Notes: generated by a model not told the origin, from the sequence alone. 64,000 bases of DNA from Pararheinheimera marina (GCF_042654345.1 NZ_JBHSGB010000005.1:124001-188000); one strand, 5' to 3'. Shown: positions 17,308 through 26,711, counted from the first letter of the stretch. Made by a program: numbers and translations.

Positions 17308-19851
17308 ATGAAGCAGGGGTTATCCATACTGGTAGTTGGCAACGGCATGGTCGGTCACCATTTCGTTGAACAACTCAAAGCAGCGCAGCCAGAGGCGTCA
17401 ATCACCGTATTGTGCGGCGAATCACAACTGGCTTATGACCGGGTGCATTTATCCAGCGTGTTCGATGGTGGCAGTCCAGAGGCATTAATGCTGGCGTCTG
17501 AGAGCAGTTATCAGCAGCTTGGGATCAACTACCAGCTCAATTGTTGGGTCAGCCAGATTGATCGCCAGCACAAGCGGGTGGTGAGTAAAGATGGCCGGCA
17601 GTTCGGTTACGACAAATTGGTGCTGGCGACAGGGTCTTATGCATTTGTGCCACCTATTCCGGGTCGCGAGCAGCCCCATTGCCTGGTGTACCGTACGCTG
17701 GATGACCTCAGTCAGATAGCCGAAAGTGCGGCACAGAGCAAAGTCGGTGTGGTGATTGGCGGAGGTCTACTTGGATTGGAAGCCGCAAATGCGCTCCGGA
17801 AGTTGGGCCTGCAAACCCATGTGGTTGAATTTGCTCCACAGCTGATGGCCGTGCAGCTGGATGATGCTGGTGGCAAGATGCTGGCACAAAAAATCAGTCA
17901 GCTGGGCGTGACAGTGCATTGTGGCAAATCCACTGAACATATAGCTAAAGGCCAGCAATGCCGTTATCAACTGCAGTTTACCGACGGTGATGCACTGGAG
18001 ACCGATTTGGTGCTGTTTTCCGCTGGGATCCGCCCTTACGACGAGCTGGCCAGACAATGCGGTCTGCAGCTTGGTGAGCGGGGAGGCATTGTGATCAATG
18101 ACCAGTGCCAAACCAGCGATGCCGATATTTACGCTATTGGCGAATGTGCGCTGTGGCAACAGAGAATTTACGGACTGGTTGCGCCCGGTTACCAGATGGC
18201 CAGAGTTGTGGTCAGCCATTTATCCGCTGGCAACTTGCAGTTCAGCGGTGCCGACATGAGCACGAAACTCAAACTGCTGGGAGTTGAAGTCGGCTCTATC
18301 GGCGACGCCCATGGCCGCAGTCCCGGCGCACAAAGTTACATCTTTACCGATCCCCGCTTGCAGCTTTACAAAAAACTGGTGGTCAGCGCCGATGGCAAAA
18401 AGTTGCTCGGCGCCGTGTTGGTAGGCGACACCAGCCAATACGATCAGCTGTTGCACTACGCCTTAAATGAGCTCAGTTTGCCGAAAAATCCCGAAGCGCT
18501 GATCCTGCCGCACGCTGCTGACGCGCTGCCAAAACTGTCGCTGCCCGCAACCGCTACGCTGTGTTCTTGCCATAATGTGTCTAAAGGAGACGTGTTAGCG
18601 GCGATCGATCAAGGCTGCTGCGATCTCGCCAGCGTTAAACAATGCACCAAAGCAGCCACCGGCTGCGGCGGCTGTGCCGCTTTAGTCAAATCCACAGTGG
18701 ACGATGAGCTCCGGGCGCGTGGCGTGGAGGTAAAAAATCACCTCTGCGAACATTTCGCCTATTCCCGCCAGGAACTGCTGCATCTGATACAAGTCGGCCA
18801 GATCAAAACCTTTGCGCAGCTGATTGCCTCACACGGAAAAGGATTTGGCTGCGAAATTTGTAAACCAGCAGTCGCATCAATCCTGGCGTCAAGCTGGAAC
18901 GATTACGTACTTCAGCCCGTTCACGTAGGCTTGCAGGACACCAACGACGCCTTTTTGGCCAATATTCAGAAAGATGGTAGCTATTCTGTCGTACCCCGCA
19001 TAGCAGGGGGGGAAATTACCCCAGATAAACTCTTGGTGATTGGCCAGGTAGCAAAGGACCTTCAGCTGTACTGCAAAATTACTGGTGGTCAGCGGATCGA
19101 CTTGTTTGGAGCCCGACTGGAACAACTGCCACAGATCTGGCAACGCCTGGTCGATGCCGGCTTCGAAACCGGCCACGCCTATGGCAAATCATTACGTACA
19201 GTGAAATCCTGTGTCGGCAGTACCTGGTGCCGTTACGGCGTACAGGACAGTGTCGGCCAGGCCATTGCCATCGAAAACCGCTACAAAGGACTGCGGGCGC
19301 CACACAAAATCAAAATGGCGGTGTCGGGTTGCACCCGCGAATGTGCAGAAGCCCAAAGTAAAGATATCGGCGTGATTGCGACAGAAAACGGCTGGAACCT
19401 CTATGTCTGCGGCAATGGCGGTATGCGGCCACGCCATGCGGACCTGTTTGCCACCGATCTGGATACCGAAACGTTGGTGCGTTACATCGACCGCATTCTG
19501 ATGCTGTATATCCGCACCGCCGACCGGCTGCAAAGAACCTCAGTCTGGATGGAAAAACTGGAAGGCGGTCTGGACTACCTGAAACAGGTGGTGATCCACG
19601 ACAGCCTCGGCTTATGCCATGAACTGGAGCAGCAAATGAGCCTGTTGGTGGATACCTATGCCTGTGAATGGAAATCCACGCTGCAAGACCCAACCGCCTT
19701 GAAGCGTTTCCGTCAATTTGTGAACAGCCCTGAGGGGGACGGCAATATCGTCTTTGTGCAAGAGCGTGAGCAAATCCGGCCCGCCACCGCGGCGGAGAAA
19801 AAACAATGGCAACAACAAATTCCGGTGTTAGAACTGACGGAGGAGAACTAA
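17308..19851 (+). CDS. nirB: Nitrite reductase [NAD(P)H], large subunit
   Basis: Reduces nitrite to ammonium with NAD(P)H in the cytoplasm. It is 847 aa. An FAD/NAD-binding reductase domain (LVVGNGMVGHHFVEQL at residue 6, VVIGGGLLGLEAA near 152) is followed by a BFD-like [2Fe-2S] region (CSCHNVSKGD and CTKAATGCGGC), then ferredoxin-like and sirohaem/[4Fe-4S] domains with cysteine pairs SCVGSTWC and SGCTRECAEAQ. Followed by nirD after two bases and then cobA, which supplies sirohaem. Likely controlled by sigma-54 and the attenuating leader. Confidence 0.97.
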   Translation: MKQGLSILVVGNGMVGHHFVEQLKAAQPEASITVLCGESQLAYDRVHLSSVFDGGSPEALMLASESSYQQLGINYQLNCWVSQIDRQHKRVVSKDGRQFGYDKLVLATGSYAFVPPIPGREQPHCLVYRTLDDLSQIAESAAQSKVGVVIGGGLLGLEAANALRKLGLQTHVVEFAPQLMAVQLDDAGGKMLAQKISQLGVTVHCGKSTEHIAKGQQCRYQLQFTDGDALETDLVLFSAGIRPYDELARQCGLQLGERGGIVINDQCQTSDADIYAIGECALWQQRIYGLVAPGYQMARVVVSHLSAGNLQFSGADMSTKLKLLGVEVGSIGDAHGRSPGAQSYIFTDPRLQLYKKLVVSADGKKLLGAVLVGDTSQYDQLLHYALNELSLPKNPEALILPHAADALPKLSLPATATLCSCHNVSKGDVLAAIDQGCCDLASVKQCTKAATGCGGCAALVKSTVDDELRARGVEVKNHLCEHFAYSRQELLHLIQVGQIKTFAQLIASHGKGFGCEICKPAVASILASSWNDYVLQPVHVGLQDTNDAFLANIQKDGSYSVVPRIAGGEITPDKLLVIGQVAKDLQLYCKITGGQRIDLFGARLEQLPQIWQRLVDAGFETGHAYGKSLRTVKSCVGSTWCRYGVQDSVGQAIAIENRYKGLRAPHKIKMAVSGCTRECAEAQSKDIGVIATENGWNLYVCGNGGMRPRHADLFATDLDTETLVRYIDRILMLYIRTADRLQRTSVWMEKLEGGLDYLKQVVIHDSLGLCHELEQQMSLLVDTYACEWKSTLQDPTALKRFRQFVNSPEGDGNIVFVQEREQIRPATAAEKKQWQQQIPVLELTEEN

Positions 19852-19853
19852 AG

Positions 19854-20219
19854 ATGGCCTGGACAACTGTATGTGCAAAAGAAGATTTGGTCGAAAACAG
19901 TGGGATCTGTGCGCTGGTTGCCGGGCAACAGGTCGCCATTTTCCTGCTGCTGATTGAGGGGCAGCAGCGGCTGTACGCCGTCGGCAACTATGACCCTATT
20001 GGCGGAGCCAACGTCATGTCCAGAGGTATTCCAGGTTCCGTGGGTGAACAATTGGTCTTGGCCTCACCTCTGTACAAGCAGCAGTTTGACCTGGCCACTG
20101 GTCAGTGCCTGCAACAGCCAGAGTACCGTCTGCCTTGTTATGCCATCGGGCTGGAACAAGGCATGGTATCGGTATTCAGCGAGCCACTTCGCATTGAAGA
20201 GCGGGCCAGTGCCGCCTGA
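19854..20219 (+). CDS. nirD: Nitrite reductase small subunit
   Basis: 121 aa, NirD-type Rieske fold. The start at ATG 19854 follows GGAGGAG. The sequence WTTVCAKEDLVENSGICALV through LYAVGNYDPIGGANVMSRG and SPLYKQQFDLATGQCLQQPE is characteristic. As in other NirD proteins the Rieske Cys/His ligands are absent, so no [2Fe-2S] cluster is expected. Partner of NirB. Confidence 0.95.
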   Translation: MAWTTVCAKEDLVENSGICALVAGQQVAIFLLLIEGQQRLYAVGNYDPIGGANVMSRGIPGSVGEQLVLASPLYKQQFDLATGQCLQQPEYRLPCYAIGLEQGMVSVFSEPLRIEERASAA

Positions 20220-20229
20220 GGAGCCAACC

Positions 20230-21105
20230 ATGAGCTTACTGAGTTATTTACGTCAGCGACCCTGGCCAGGTCTGAACGGATTTTTTGATCTTTCCGCGTT
20301 CAAGAACCAAAGCAGCGCTGCCACTCATGGGGCCGCACCTGGGGTTTATCTGATTGGCACCGGGCCCGGCGATCCGGAGCTTATCACGGTGAAAGCCGAT
20401 CGTTTGTTGCGTCAGGCCGATGTGGTGCTGTACGACGCCCTGATCCCAGCACAATTGCTTAGCCTGCTGCCACGGCGCTGCCAGCGCATCTATGTAGGAA
20501 AAAGAGCAGGGCAGCATGCACTGAAACAAACTGAAATCAACAAACTACTGGTGGAATACGGCCGCTCAGGCGGCGTTGTGCTGCGTTTAAAAGGCGGCGA
20601 TCCGGCTATTTTTGGCCGGGTCGCCGAAGAAGCTCAGGCGCTGGAGCAGGCCGGTTTGCCTTTTGCCATTATCCCGGGCATTACCAGCGCCAGCGCAGCT
20701 TCAGCCTATTCAGGGATTCCGCTGACTTCTCGTGGCGTTGCTTGCTCTGTGCGTTATCTGACGGCGCAGTTTGCAGATCAGGCGCAGTCACCTGACTGGG
20801 CAGGCTATCGCTATCTGGCTGCAGGACAAAACCCAACGCTGGTGGTGTATATGGGGCTTGGCCGACTTGGCGAGCTTTGCAGAGGGCTGCGCTCTGTTGG
20901 TTGGCCAGCCGACACGGCCATCGCACTGCTGGATAAAGTCAGCACCGCAGAGCAACAACAACTCACCGGTTCACTGGCCGACATTGAACAACGCCTGCAG
21001 AAGAACCCATTGCACGGGCCAACGCTCATTGTGGTGGGTGAGGTGGTGAAGCAGCCGATGGCTGTCTCCGCCGCCTTGCTCAGCTGCCCGCCAGAGCAGA
21101 CTTAA
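20230..21105 (+). CDS. cobA: Uroporphyrinogen-III C-methyltransferase
   Basis: Makes precorrin-2, the sirohaem precursor needed by NirB. The start at ATG 20230 gives 291 aa with a 35-residue N-terminal extension before the catalytic core. Core motifs are VYLIGTGPGDPELITVKA, YDALIP, LRLKGGDPAIFGR and NPTLVVYMG. It lacks the CysG dehydrogenase/chelatase half, so sirohaem completion must use another gene. Ten bases after nirD, same operon. Confidence 0.95.
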   Translation: MSLLSYLRQRPWPGLNGFFDLSAFKNQSSAATHGAAPGVYLIGTGPGDPELITVKADRLLRQADVVLYDALIPAQLLSLLPRRCQRIYVGKRAGQHALKQTEINKLLVEYGRSGGVVLRLKGGDPAIFGRVAEEAQALEQAGLPFAIIPGITSASAASAYSGIPLTSRGVACSVRYLTAQFADQAQSPDWAGYRYLAAGQNPTLVVYMGLGRLGELCRGLRSVGWPADTAIALLDKVSTAEQQQLTGSLADIEQRLQKNPLHGPTLIVVGEVVKQPMAVSAALLSCPPEQT

Positions 21106-21202
21106 AACACCAAGCCGGAAGCAAATCCTCCGCCATTGCAGAGGATAGGGCCTGCTATTGCCAAAAAAACTGATAACCCCTCAACAGAAAGGAAATTTAA
21201 CC

Positions 21203-22372
21203 ATGATGCGCTACCCAATGGCCTGTGGCCTGCTACTGACGTTGCCTCCAGTCCAGGCAGAACTGGCCGCCCCAACCGTCAACTATCAGTTCCGTTACCG
21301 GCTTGAAAGCGTCGAGCAACACGCGATGACTGAGGACGCACTGGCCAACACCTTATTGTCCAGACTCAGTCTGAATCAAAGTTTCAGCCCGGCATGGTCT
21401 GCGGTGACAGAAGCGGATTACGTCACTGCATTGGGTCACTCCGGCTACAACGACAGCGTCAATGGTAAAAACAGCTACCCTCTGATTGCAGATCCTGACG
21501 GAGCCGACCTGAACCAGCTCTATGTACAGTATCAGCAAAACGGCCACAAAGTTATATTGGGCCGCCAGCGGATCAACCAGGCGAATGAGCGGTTTGTTGG
21601 TGGTTCGGCCTGGCGGCAGAATGAACAAACCTTTGACGCGCTACGCTACCAATGGCAGCTCACTAGCCATTTCAGTCTGGATTACAGCTACATAGGTAAA
21701 ATCAACCGGGTATTTGGCAGCAAACACCCGCAAGGTGACTGGTCAGCAAATGCCCAGATCCTGCGCGCTGATTACCAGCCACTGGCCAATCATAAGTTCG
21801 GTGTTCAGCTGCTTGCACTGGATATACCCGATGCAGCCAGCCAGTCGACGCAGACGGTGCTGATTGATTACAGCTTTAACCACCCATGGTCCGAGCAGGT
21901 GCGTCTGCAATTGAACGCCAGCTATGCCAGTCAACAGGACACTGGCGACAATCCGTTAAACTACAGCGCGGACTACCGGGCCCTGGAAGCGTCACTTTTC
22001 TACCAGGACTGGATGATTGCGCTGGGTCAGGAACAGCTCGGCAGCGATCATGGCGTGGGTTTCAGCACTCCGTTGGCCACCTTGCATAAATTTCAGGGGT
22101 TTGCTGACAAGTTTCTGGCGACACCAGCGCTTGGTGTTCAAGACAGCTACGCCAGGCTTGGTTTTAAATGGCAGCAGCTAGACCTTCAGGCGCATTACCA
22201 TCAGTTCAAAGCGGCAGAACAGGGCCAGCACTACGGCAATGAACTGGATCTGCAACTGGCCTATAGCCTGAACCCACAGCATCAACTGCTGGTTAAATAC
22301 GCCGATTACCAGGCTAAAGCGCTGTTTACGGACACGCGTAAGGTTTGGTTGCAGTGGCTGGCGAAGTTTTGA
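21203..22372 (+). CDS. Outer-membrane beta-barrel porin, alginate-export (AlgE)-like
   Basis: 389 aa. The start at ATG 21203 (or 21206) follows AAAGGA. A signal peptide, MMRYPMACGLLLTLPPVQA, is followed by a mature barrel of alternating amphipathic strands rich in Tyr, Gln and Asp (VNYQFRYRLESVEQ, HKVILGRQRINQANERFVGG) and ends in an aromatic-flanked strand WLQWLAKF, with terminal Phe as in outer-membrane proteins. It shares the strand and operon direction of nirBD-cobA, 97 bases after cobA. A role in nitrate/nitrite passage is suggested only by position. Confidence 0.75.
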   Translation: MMRYPMACGLLLTLPPVQAELAAPTVNYQFRYRLESVEQHAMTEDALANTLLSRLSLNQSFSPAWSAVTEADYVTALGHSGYNDSVNGKNSYPLIADPDGADLNQLYVQYQQNGHKVILGRQRINQANERFVGGSAWRQNEQTFDALRYQWQLTSHFSLDYSYIGKINRVFGSKHPQGDWSANAQILRADYQPLANHKFGVQLLALDIPDAASQSTQTVLIDYSFNHPWSEQVRLQLNASYASQQDTGDNPLNYSADYRALEASLFYQDWMIALGQEQLGSDHGVGFSTPLATLHKFQGFADKFLATPALGVQDSYARLGFKWQQLDLQAHYHQFKAAEQGQHYGNELDLQLAYSLNPQHQLLVKYADYQAKALFTDTRKVWLQWLAKF

Positions 22373-22384
22373 TGATATGCAAAC

Positions 22385-22412
22385 ACCGAAAGAGGGCTGT
22401 CTTTCGGTTTTT
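22385..22412 (+). terminator. Intrinsic terminator after the porin gene
   Basis: ACCGAAAG/CTTTCGGT with an eight-base loop and a T-run, at the convergence with the kinase gene. Confidence 0.85.
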
Positions 22413-22457
22413 GTAACAGGGTTTTGTCGCCGGGCCCTGGCTGCGTTTGTAATGGGT

Positions 22458-24155
22458 TTACTGGATTAACAAGGCCAGGATCAGCAGCAGCTGGAATACA
22501 CAAAGTGCCTGCCAGAACGCCAGTGGATGCTGCTGAATTAAACTCACCGGCGCCATAAACTCCGGGTTCGGCTGACGCAGATCATAGAGAAATTCGGACA
22601 ATAACTGATAACGACTGGCCGGGGATGGCTGCACTGCTTTTTGCAGCGTCTGATCAAGCCACAGCGGCAATTCAGGCCGGTACAGCCGGGCAGACTGATA
22701 CGACAGGCGGGATTGAGCTTTAGCTGTGGTACAACGCGCCATTGCGGTCCCATAAGGAAATTGGCCCGTCAGTAAGTGGTAGGTTAACACGGCTAACGAG
22801 TAGAGATCAGAGCCTTCGTTACCAGCCTCGCCCTGCATATACTCCGGAGCCCGGTACAGAGCCGTGCCTGGTACCTCGCAAGCTGTAGCCATGGTGTTGT
22901 CCAGTCCAGCCAGCTTTGCCGAGCCGTAATCAATCACCACCACCAGTCCCTGATGGTCAATCATCACATTTTCGGGGCGCAGATCCTGATGCAGGATTTC
23001 ACTGCGGTGCAGACTTTGTAATGCGCGGCCCACTTGCTCAATCAGTTGACGGACCTGTTCAAGTGGCGCTTTGGGGTGGTCCTGCAGCCATTGGCGTAAA
23101 CTCTGGCCCTCAATAAATTCAAACAGGCTGTAAAGCGCGGTGCGGCTATGACCACTGGGGGCCGCTTTCAGTAAATGCCGGCTTTGCACCCGTCGTGCTA
23201 TCCATTCTTCCCGTAACAAACGCTCCAGTTGCTCAGGTTGTTCGCTATGCTCGGTTGATGGCGCTTTCAGCAAATAGCTGCGGCCATCCTGCTTGCAATA
23301 CACCTGGTACACAAAGCTGCGAGAATTTTGCTGCACTACCTGCGTCACCTCGAAGCCATCCAGCTCATCACCGACCGCAAGTGCAGGAGGCAAGGGCAGG
23401 TGGTCATTCGGCTGATAAGGTTTACTGGCGCGGCGGTCTACTGCGTCCACGACCACCAGTTGCAGGCTAATGTTGTCTGTCGCTCCGTTATCCAGTGCGA
23501 GCTGAGCCAACTGGTGGGCAGACTCTGTCGGATCCAGCTGGGAGTCCGTTAAAGCACGAAGCAAATCGGCTGGGGTTAATGCATCAAAGAGTCCATCTGT
23601 GGCCAGCAATAACAGGTCGCCAGGTTGCAGCGTTAAGCTGTTTTGCTCCGGCTCGAGGCGCTGATCCAGGCCCAAAGCCTGACTCAGATAACTTGCCTGA
23701 CCTTGCCATACCCGGTGGTCTCGGGTCAGCTGCTCCAACTGTCGGCCCCGCAACAGGTACATCCGGCTGTCACCAATGTGTAACCAATAGGCTTGGTCTC
23801 GCCTGAGCACCAGGCTGGTAAAGGTACAGAGGTAACCTTTTTCAGGTTCCAGGCTATAACCGGATTGCCGGTTCTGAGACACCAGCCATTGATGGCAGGC
23901 CTGCACTACTTGCCGGCAGCTATGCGGCACGGACCAAGCATCATTGGTACAGTAATAGTCTTGCAAAAAACTTTGAATGGCGGTCTCGCTGGCCACCTGG
24001 CTCACCCGGCTGCTGCTGACACCATCAGCCACAGCCAGCGCAATGCCTTTGGTCGCCAGCACGGTGCCCTGAGGCAATACTGCGCCATAACTGTCCTGAT
24101 TCACCGCCTTACAGCCAGCAGTACTGTACTGGCCAAGGCGGATACTCAACGTCAT
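22458..24155 (-). CDS. Bifunctional PP2C phosphatase / Ser-Thr protein kinase, membrane-anchored
   Basis: 565 aa. An N-terminal PP2C domain (about 1-240) carries ADGVSSSRVS, HIGDSRMYLLR, LLATDGLFDAL and GATDNISLQLVV, with metal-binding Asps present. A protein kinase domain (about 250-530) carries the Lys in YLLKAPS, a catalytic loop HQDLRPENVMID (HQD instead of HRD), DYG instead of DFG, and YRAPEYM. A C-terminal membrane helix (ALCVFQLLLILALLI) anchors it. Its ATG overlaps the stop of the upstream nitrite transporter gene by four bases. Similar fusions accompany nitrate-assimilation genes in pseudomonads (family knowledge). The target is unknown. Confidence 0.9.
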   Translation of the reverse strand: MTLSIRLGQYSTAGCKAVNQDSYGAVLPQGTVLATKGIALAVADGVSSSRVSQVASETAIQSFLQDYYCTNDAWSVPHSCRQVVQACHQWLVSQNRQSGYSLEPEKGYLCTFTSLVLRRDQAYWLHIGDSRMYLLRGRQLEQLTRDHRVWQGQASYLSQALGLDQRLEPEQNSLTLQPGDLLLLATDGLFDALTPADLLRALTDSQLDPTESAHQLAQLALDNGATDNISLQLVVVDAVDRRASKPYQPNDHLPLPPALAVGDELDGFEVTQVVQQNSRSFVYQVYCKQDGRSYLLKAPSTEHSEQPEQLERLLREEWIARRVQSRHLLKAAPSGHSRTALYSLFEFIEGQSLRQWLQDHPKAPLEQVRQLIEQVGRALQSLHRSEILHQDLRPENVMIDHQGLVVVIDYGSAKLAGLDNTMATACEVPGTALYRAPEYMQGEAGNEGSDLYSLAVLTYHLLTGQFPYGTAMARCTTAKAQSRLSYQSARLYRPELPLWLDQTLQKAVQPSPASRYQLLSEFLYDLRQPNPEFMAPVSLIQQHPLAFWQALCVFQLLLILALLIQ

Positions 24156-25006
24156 TTCGCGTTAACCAGACCAGAGCCGGTAGGTGCGGTGTGGCTGGAC
24201 AACTGGCGTTTGGGCGCTGTTTTGTAATGCGTGCTGTATAAAGTCAAGCCGGTAAATGCCAGGCCACCCACCAGGTTACCCAAAGCCGTCGGAATTTCAT
24301 TCCAGAGCAAATAATCCATCACTGAAAAATCGCCGCCCATCATCATGCCAAATGGGAATAAAAACATATTGACGACAGAGTGCTCAAAACCCATAAAAAA
24401 GAACAGCATGACTGGCATCCACATGGCAATCACCTTGCCGCTGACATGGGTGGATACCATAGCGCCAACCACGCCCATAGACACCATCCAGTTACATAAC
24501 ATGCCACGCAGAAAAATGGTCATCCAGCCAGCTACACCATGTTCGGCATAACCTAAAGTACGTGCTTCACCCACACCGGCCAGCTTCTCGCCAACGGGCC
24601 CGGCTTCGGTATGAAACCCCATCGTAAGCACAAAGGCCATCATGGATGCGACTGTCAGCGCTCCGGCAAAATTACCGCAGAACACCAGACCCCAGTTTCT
24701 GAGTACACCTTGCACTGTCACTCCAGGACGGCGGTCCAGTAAGGCGAGGGGAGTTAACACAAAAACCCCTGTCAGCAAATCAAAGCCCATCAGGTACAAC
24801 ATAATAAAACCAACAGGAAAGAGTACTGAACCCAATAAGAAGGAGCCGGTTTGCACGGCAACTGTCACAGCAAACACGGCTGCCAGGGCTAGAATAGCGC
24901 CGGCCATATAAGCACGGATCAAGGTATCCCGTGTCGACATATAGATTTTACTTTCTCCGGAGTCGACCATTTTGGTGACAAACTCGGTTGGTATTAAGTA
25001 CGCCAT
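24152..25006 (-). CDS. Formate/nitrite transporter family protein (NirC/FocA type)
   Basis: 284 aa pentameric channel family of the inner membrane, with six hydrophobic helices. The start at ATG 25006 (MAYLIPTEFVTKMVDSGESKIYMS) follows GAGGAA. Family segments include GFDLLTGVFVLTPLALLDRR, NWGLVFCGNFAGAL, LCNWMVSMGVVGAM and FFFMGFEHSVVNMF, the FNT pore region with its conserved His. Next to nirBD, nitrite is the likely substrate. Transcribed divergently from nasR and preceded by its own sigma-54 promoter and attenuating leader. Confidence 0.93.
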   Translation of the reverse strand: MAYLIPTEFVTKMVDSGESKIYMSTRDTLIRAYMAGAILALAAVFAVTVAVQTGSFLLGSVLFPVGFIMLYLMGFDLLTGVFVLTPLALLDRRPGVTVQGVLRNWGLVFCGNFAGALTVASMMAFVLTMGFHTEAGPVGEKLAGVGEARTLGYAEHGVAGWMTIFLRGMLCNWMVSMGVVGAMVSTHVSGKVIAMWMPVMLFFFMGFEHSVVNMFLFPFGMMMGGDFSVMDYLLWNEIPTALGNLVGGLAFTGLTLYSTHYKTAPKRQLSSHTAPTGSGLVNAK

Positions 25007-25051
25007 GTTCTGTTCCTCTTTGTTGCATCTCGGGTTGTCTGGCAATCAGGC

Positions 25052-25138
25052 AAAAAAAAACGTCCGGACTTGCCGTTGCCAGCAAATCTCGGACGCCTTT
25101 GTCCTGTAGCCAATTCTGTAGTGACCTCTGAATAGTCA
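25052..25138 (-). promoter_or_regulatory. Leader with antitermination-type terminator before the nitrite transporter
   Basis: Read on the minus strand, CGTCCG (25095-25090) pairs with CGGACG (25066-25061), with an inner TTGC/GCAA pairing, and is followed by nine Ts (25060-25052), then the gene's ribosome-binding site. The terminator stands between the predicted sigma-54 start near 25138 and the coding region. This mirrors the nirB leader and is a second probable NasR target. Confidence 0.7.
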
Positions 25139-25148
25139 GAGAACGGGC

Positions 25149-25165
25149 AGCAAAAATAAGGCCAC
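25149..25165 (-). promoter_or_regulatory. Sigma-54 promoter of the nitrite transporter operon
   Basis: On the minus strand GTGGCCTTATTTTTGCT has TGGC and TTGC at exact GG-N10-GC spacing (GG at 25163-25162, GC at 25151-25150). Predicted start near 25138. Confidence 0.75.
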
Positions 25166-25389
25166 AATAAATAAGCCACTGTTTTATTTATGTATTAACC
25201 AATTGCACACCCAATAACTGGATCTGTATTCACTGGGTTTGAGCCAGTTCTGTGCAGAATTGCACCAGAATTGACCGCTGCAATGCATTCAACAAACGCT
25301 TATTCGACGTTTACTCAATAATAATGCGGCCTGCTTGCCAGCTGAAAAAACTGGAACGGCCATTGCTTCGCGTCCAATAAGGGCATTTA

Positions 25390-25397
25390 GGGCAGGG
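25390..25397 (+). other. KOPS octamer (GGGCAGGG)
   Basis: GGGNAGGG on the plus strand just before nasR, 1.3 kb from the left prophage junction, pointing toward dif. Confidence 0.55.
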
Positions 25398-25401
25398 CCG
25401 C

Positions 25402-26661
25402 ATGATTAATTCGGACACTTTTCAGTTTTTGCTGGCTGCAAAACAGGCGGAAATAAAGGTTTTGCAACAGCTCGGTGCCAATTGCGAGCTGGTGAGTCTG
25501 GTCAGTGAACTGGTGCATCAGCTACAACGCGAACGGGGGATGAGTAATCTGTATCTGGCTTCAGGTTCAGCATTGTTCGGCAAGGAGCGGCAAGCCCAGT
25601 TGGTCGCTGTCACGCTGCAGGAGCAGAGCCTCAGGCAAAGGCTACAGCAACATTACCTGCATAAATCCGATGCCCGCAATAGCAGCAGGTTGCTTAGTTC
25701 AGTTTCGATGGCACTACTGGCGATGGATGATTTGGCAGCGCTTCGCGAGCAAATCAGCCTGCAAAAAATAAGTACTTTGGCTTCCACCCAAGCGTTCAGC
25801 CGCTTAATCCACAGCTGGCAGACTGTGGTATCTGAAGCGGCAGATATTGCCAGCGATGCTGAGATTTGCCGATTATTGGTGGTTCTGCAGCATTTAATGC
25901 GGTTAAAAGAACTGGCCGGACAAGAACGAGCCTGGGGCAGCATTGGCTTTGCCAAAGGCGATTTCAGCGCAGATTTACGGGAACGGCTAAGTGAGCTGGA
26001 CACAGCGCAGCGCCAGACCACCGAGCAACTGCTGCAGTCAGCCACCGCTGAATTAGCACAGCAGTGGCACGCTCAGGAAGGCAGCCAAGGCAGTAAAGAC
26101 CTGACGCAGCTGCGTTTAATGCTGCAACAATTTACCGACCAGAATTGCACTGTGCCGGCAATTGCAGATATTTGGTATCAACTGGCCACCGAACGTATGG
26201 ACCAAATGCAGCTGTTGCAAAACGAAATTACCGGGCAATTACAGCGGCAGGCAGCAAGCAAACTTATCGAAGCAAAACAGCAGCTTGACCAGTATCAGCA
26301 CAAATTAAACCTGCCAACACAGCATGACAAAACGCTGATCCACAGTGTGTTGTTTGACCCGGCAATGCCAGGCTTGTATGGCGATGCATCCATTGAACAG
26401 CACAGGCTAGAGCCAGCCGGCTTTTCATTCTTATATCAGCTACTCAACGAGCAAGCGTCCCATATCAACAGAATTCAGGCTGAGCTTGCCCAGGTGAAAA
26501 CCAAAGCAGAAGAACACCGCGTCCAACAACGCGCAAAGATGTGGTTGATGCAGCACCAGAACATCACAGAACCCGCCGCACACAAATTACTGCAACAGCA
26601 AGCGATGAGCCAAAACTGCACAATGACAGATATCGCCAGGCAATTGCTGCAAACAAACTAA
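25402..26661 (+). CDS. nasR: NasR-type nitrate/nitrite-responsive antiterminator (NIT + ANTAR)
   Basis: 419 aa. The large N-terminal NIT domain begins near residue 30 with LVSELVHQLQRERGMSNLYLASG, the family's signature, and spans most of the protein as an all-helical nitrate/nitrite sensor. The last 55 residues (EEHRVQQRAKMWLMQ, then ITEPAAHKLLQQQAM and TDIARQLL) are an ANTAR RNA-binding domain. In Klebsiella NasR binds leader RNA and prevents termination when nitrate or nitrite is present. The two leaders at 17.2 and 25.1 kb are its expected targets. Confidence 0.9.
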   Translation: MINSDTFQFLLAAKQAEIKVLQQLGANCELVSLVSELVHQLQRERGMSNLYLASGSALFGKERQAQLVAVTLQEQSLRQRLQQHYLHKSDARNSSRLLSSVSMALLAMDDLAALREQISLQKISTLASTQAFSRLIHSWQTVVSEAADIASDAEICRLLVVLQHLMRLKELAGQERAWGSIGFAKGDFSADLRERLSELDTAQRQTTEQLLQSATAELAQQWHAQEGSQGSKDLTQLRLMLQQFTDQNCTVPAIADIWYQLATERMDQMQLLQNEITGQLQRQAASKLIEAKQQLDQYQHKLNLPTQHDKTLIHSVLFDPAMPGLYGDASIEQHRLEPAGFSFLYQLLNEQASHINRIQAELAQVKTKAEEHRVQQRAKMWLMQHQNITEPAAHKLLQQQAMSQNCTMTDIARQLLQTN

Positions 26662-26711
26662 TACGCAGTAGGGCTGGTATTTGGGTGTTGCCGATAAAAC
26701 TGCAGCATCTA

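Larger units (their letters stand above)
25007..25401. other. Divergent regulatory region between the nitrite transporter and nasR
   Basis: The 395 non-coding bases hold, from left to right, the transporter leader and terminator, its sigma-54 promoter (both minus strand), an A/T-rich middle and a KOPS octamer just before nasR. I see no clear promoter for nasR. No open frame looks coding. Confidence 0.7.

Noticed and set aside
25126..25141. Hairpin CTCTG-ACTATT-CAGAG (minus strand) as an ANTAR hexaloop
   Set aside because: It begins before the predicted sigma-54 start at about 25138 and its loop has A instead of G at position 4, so it probably is not part of the leader RNA in this form.
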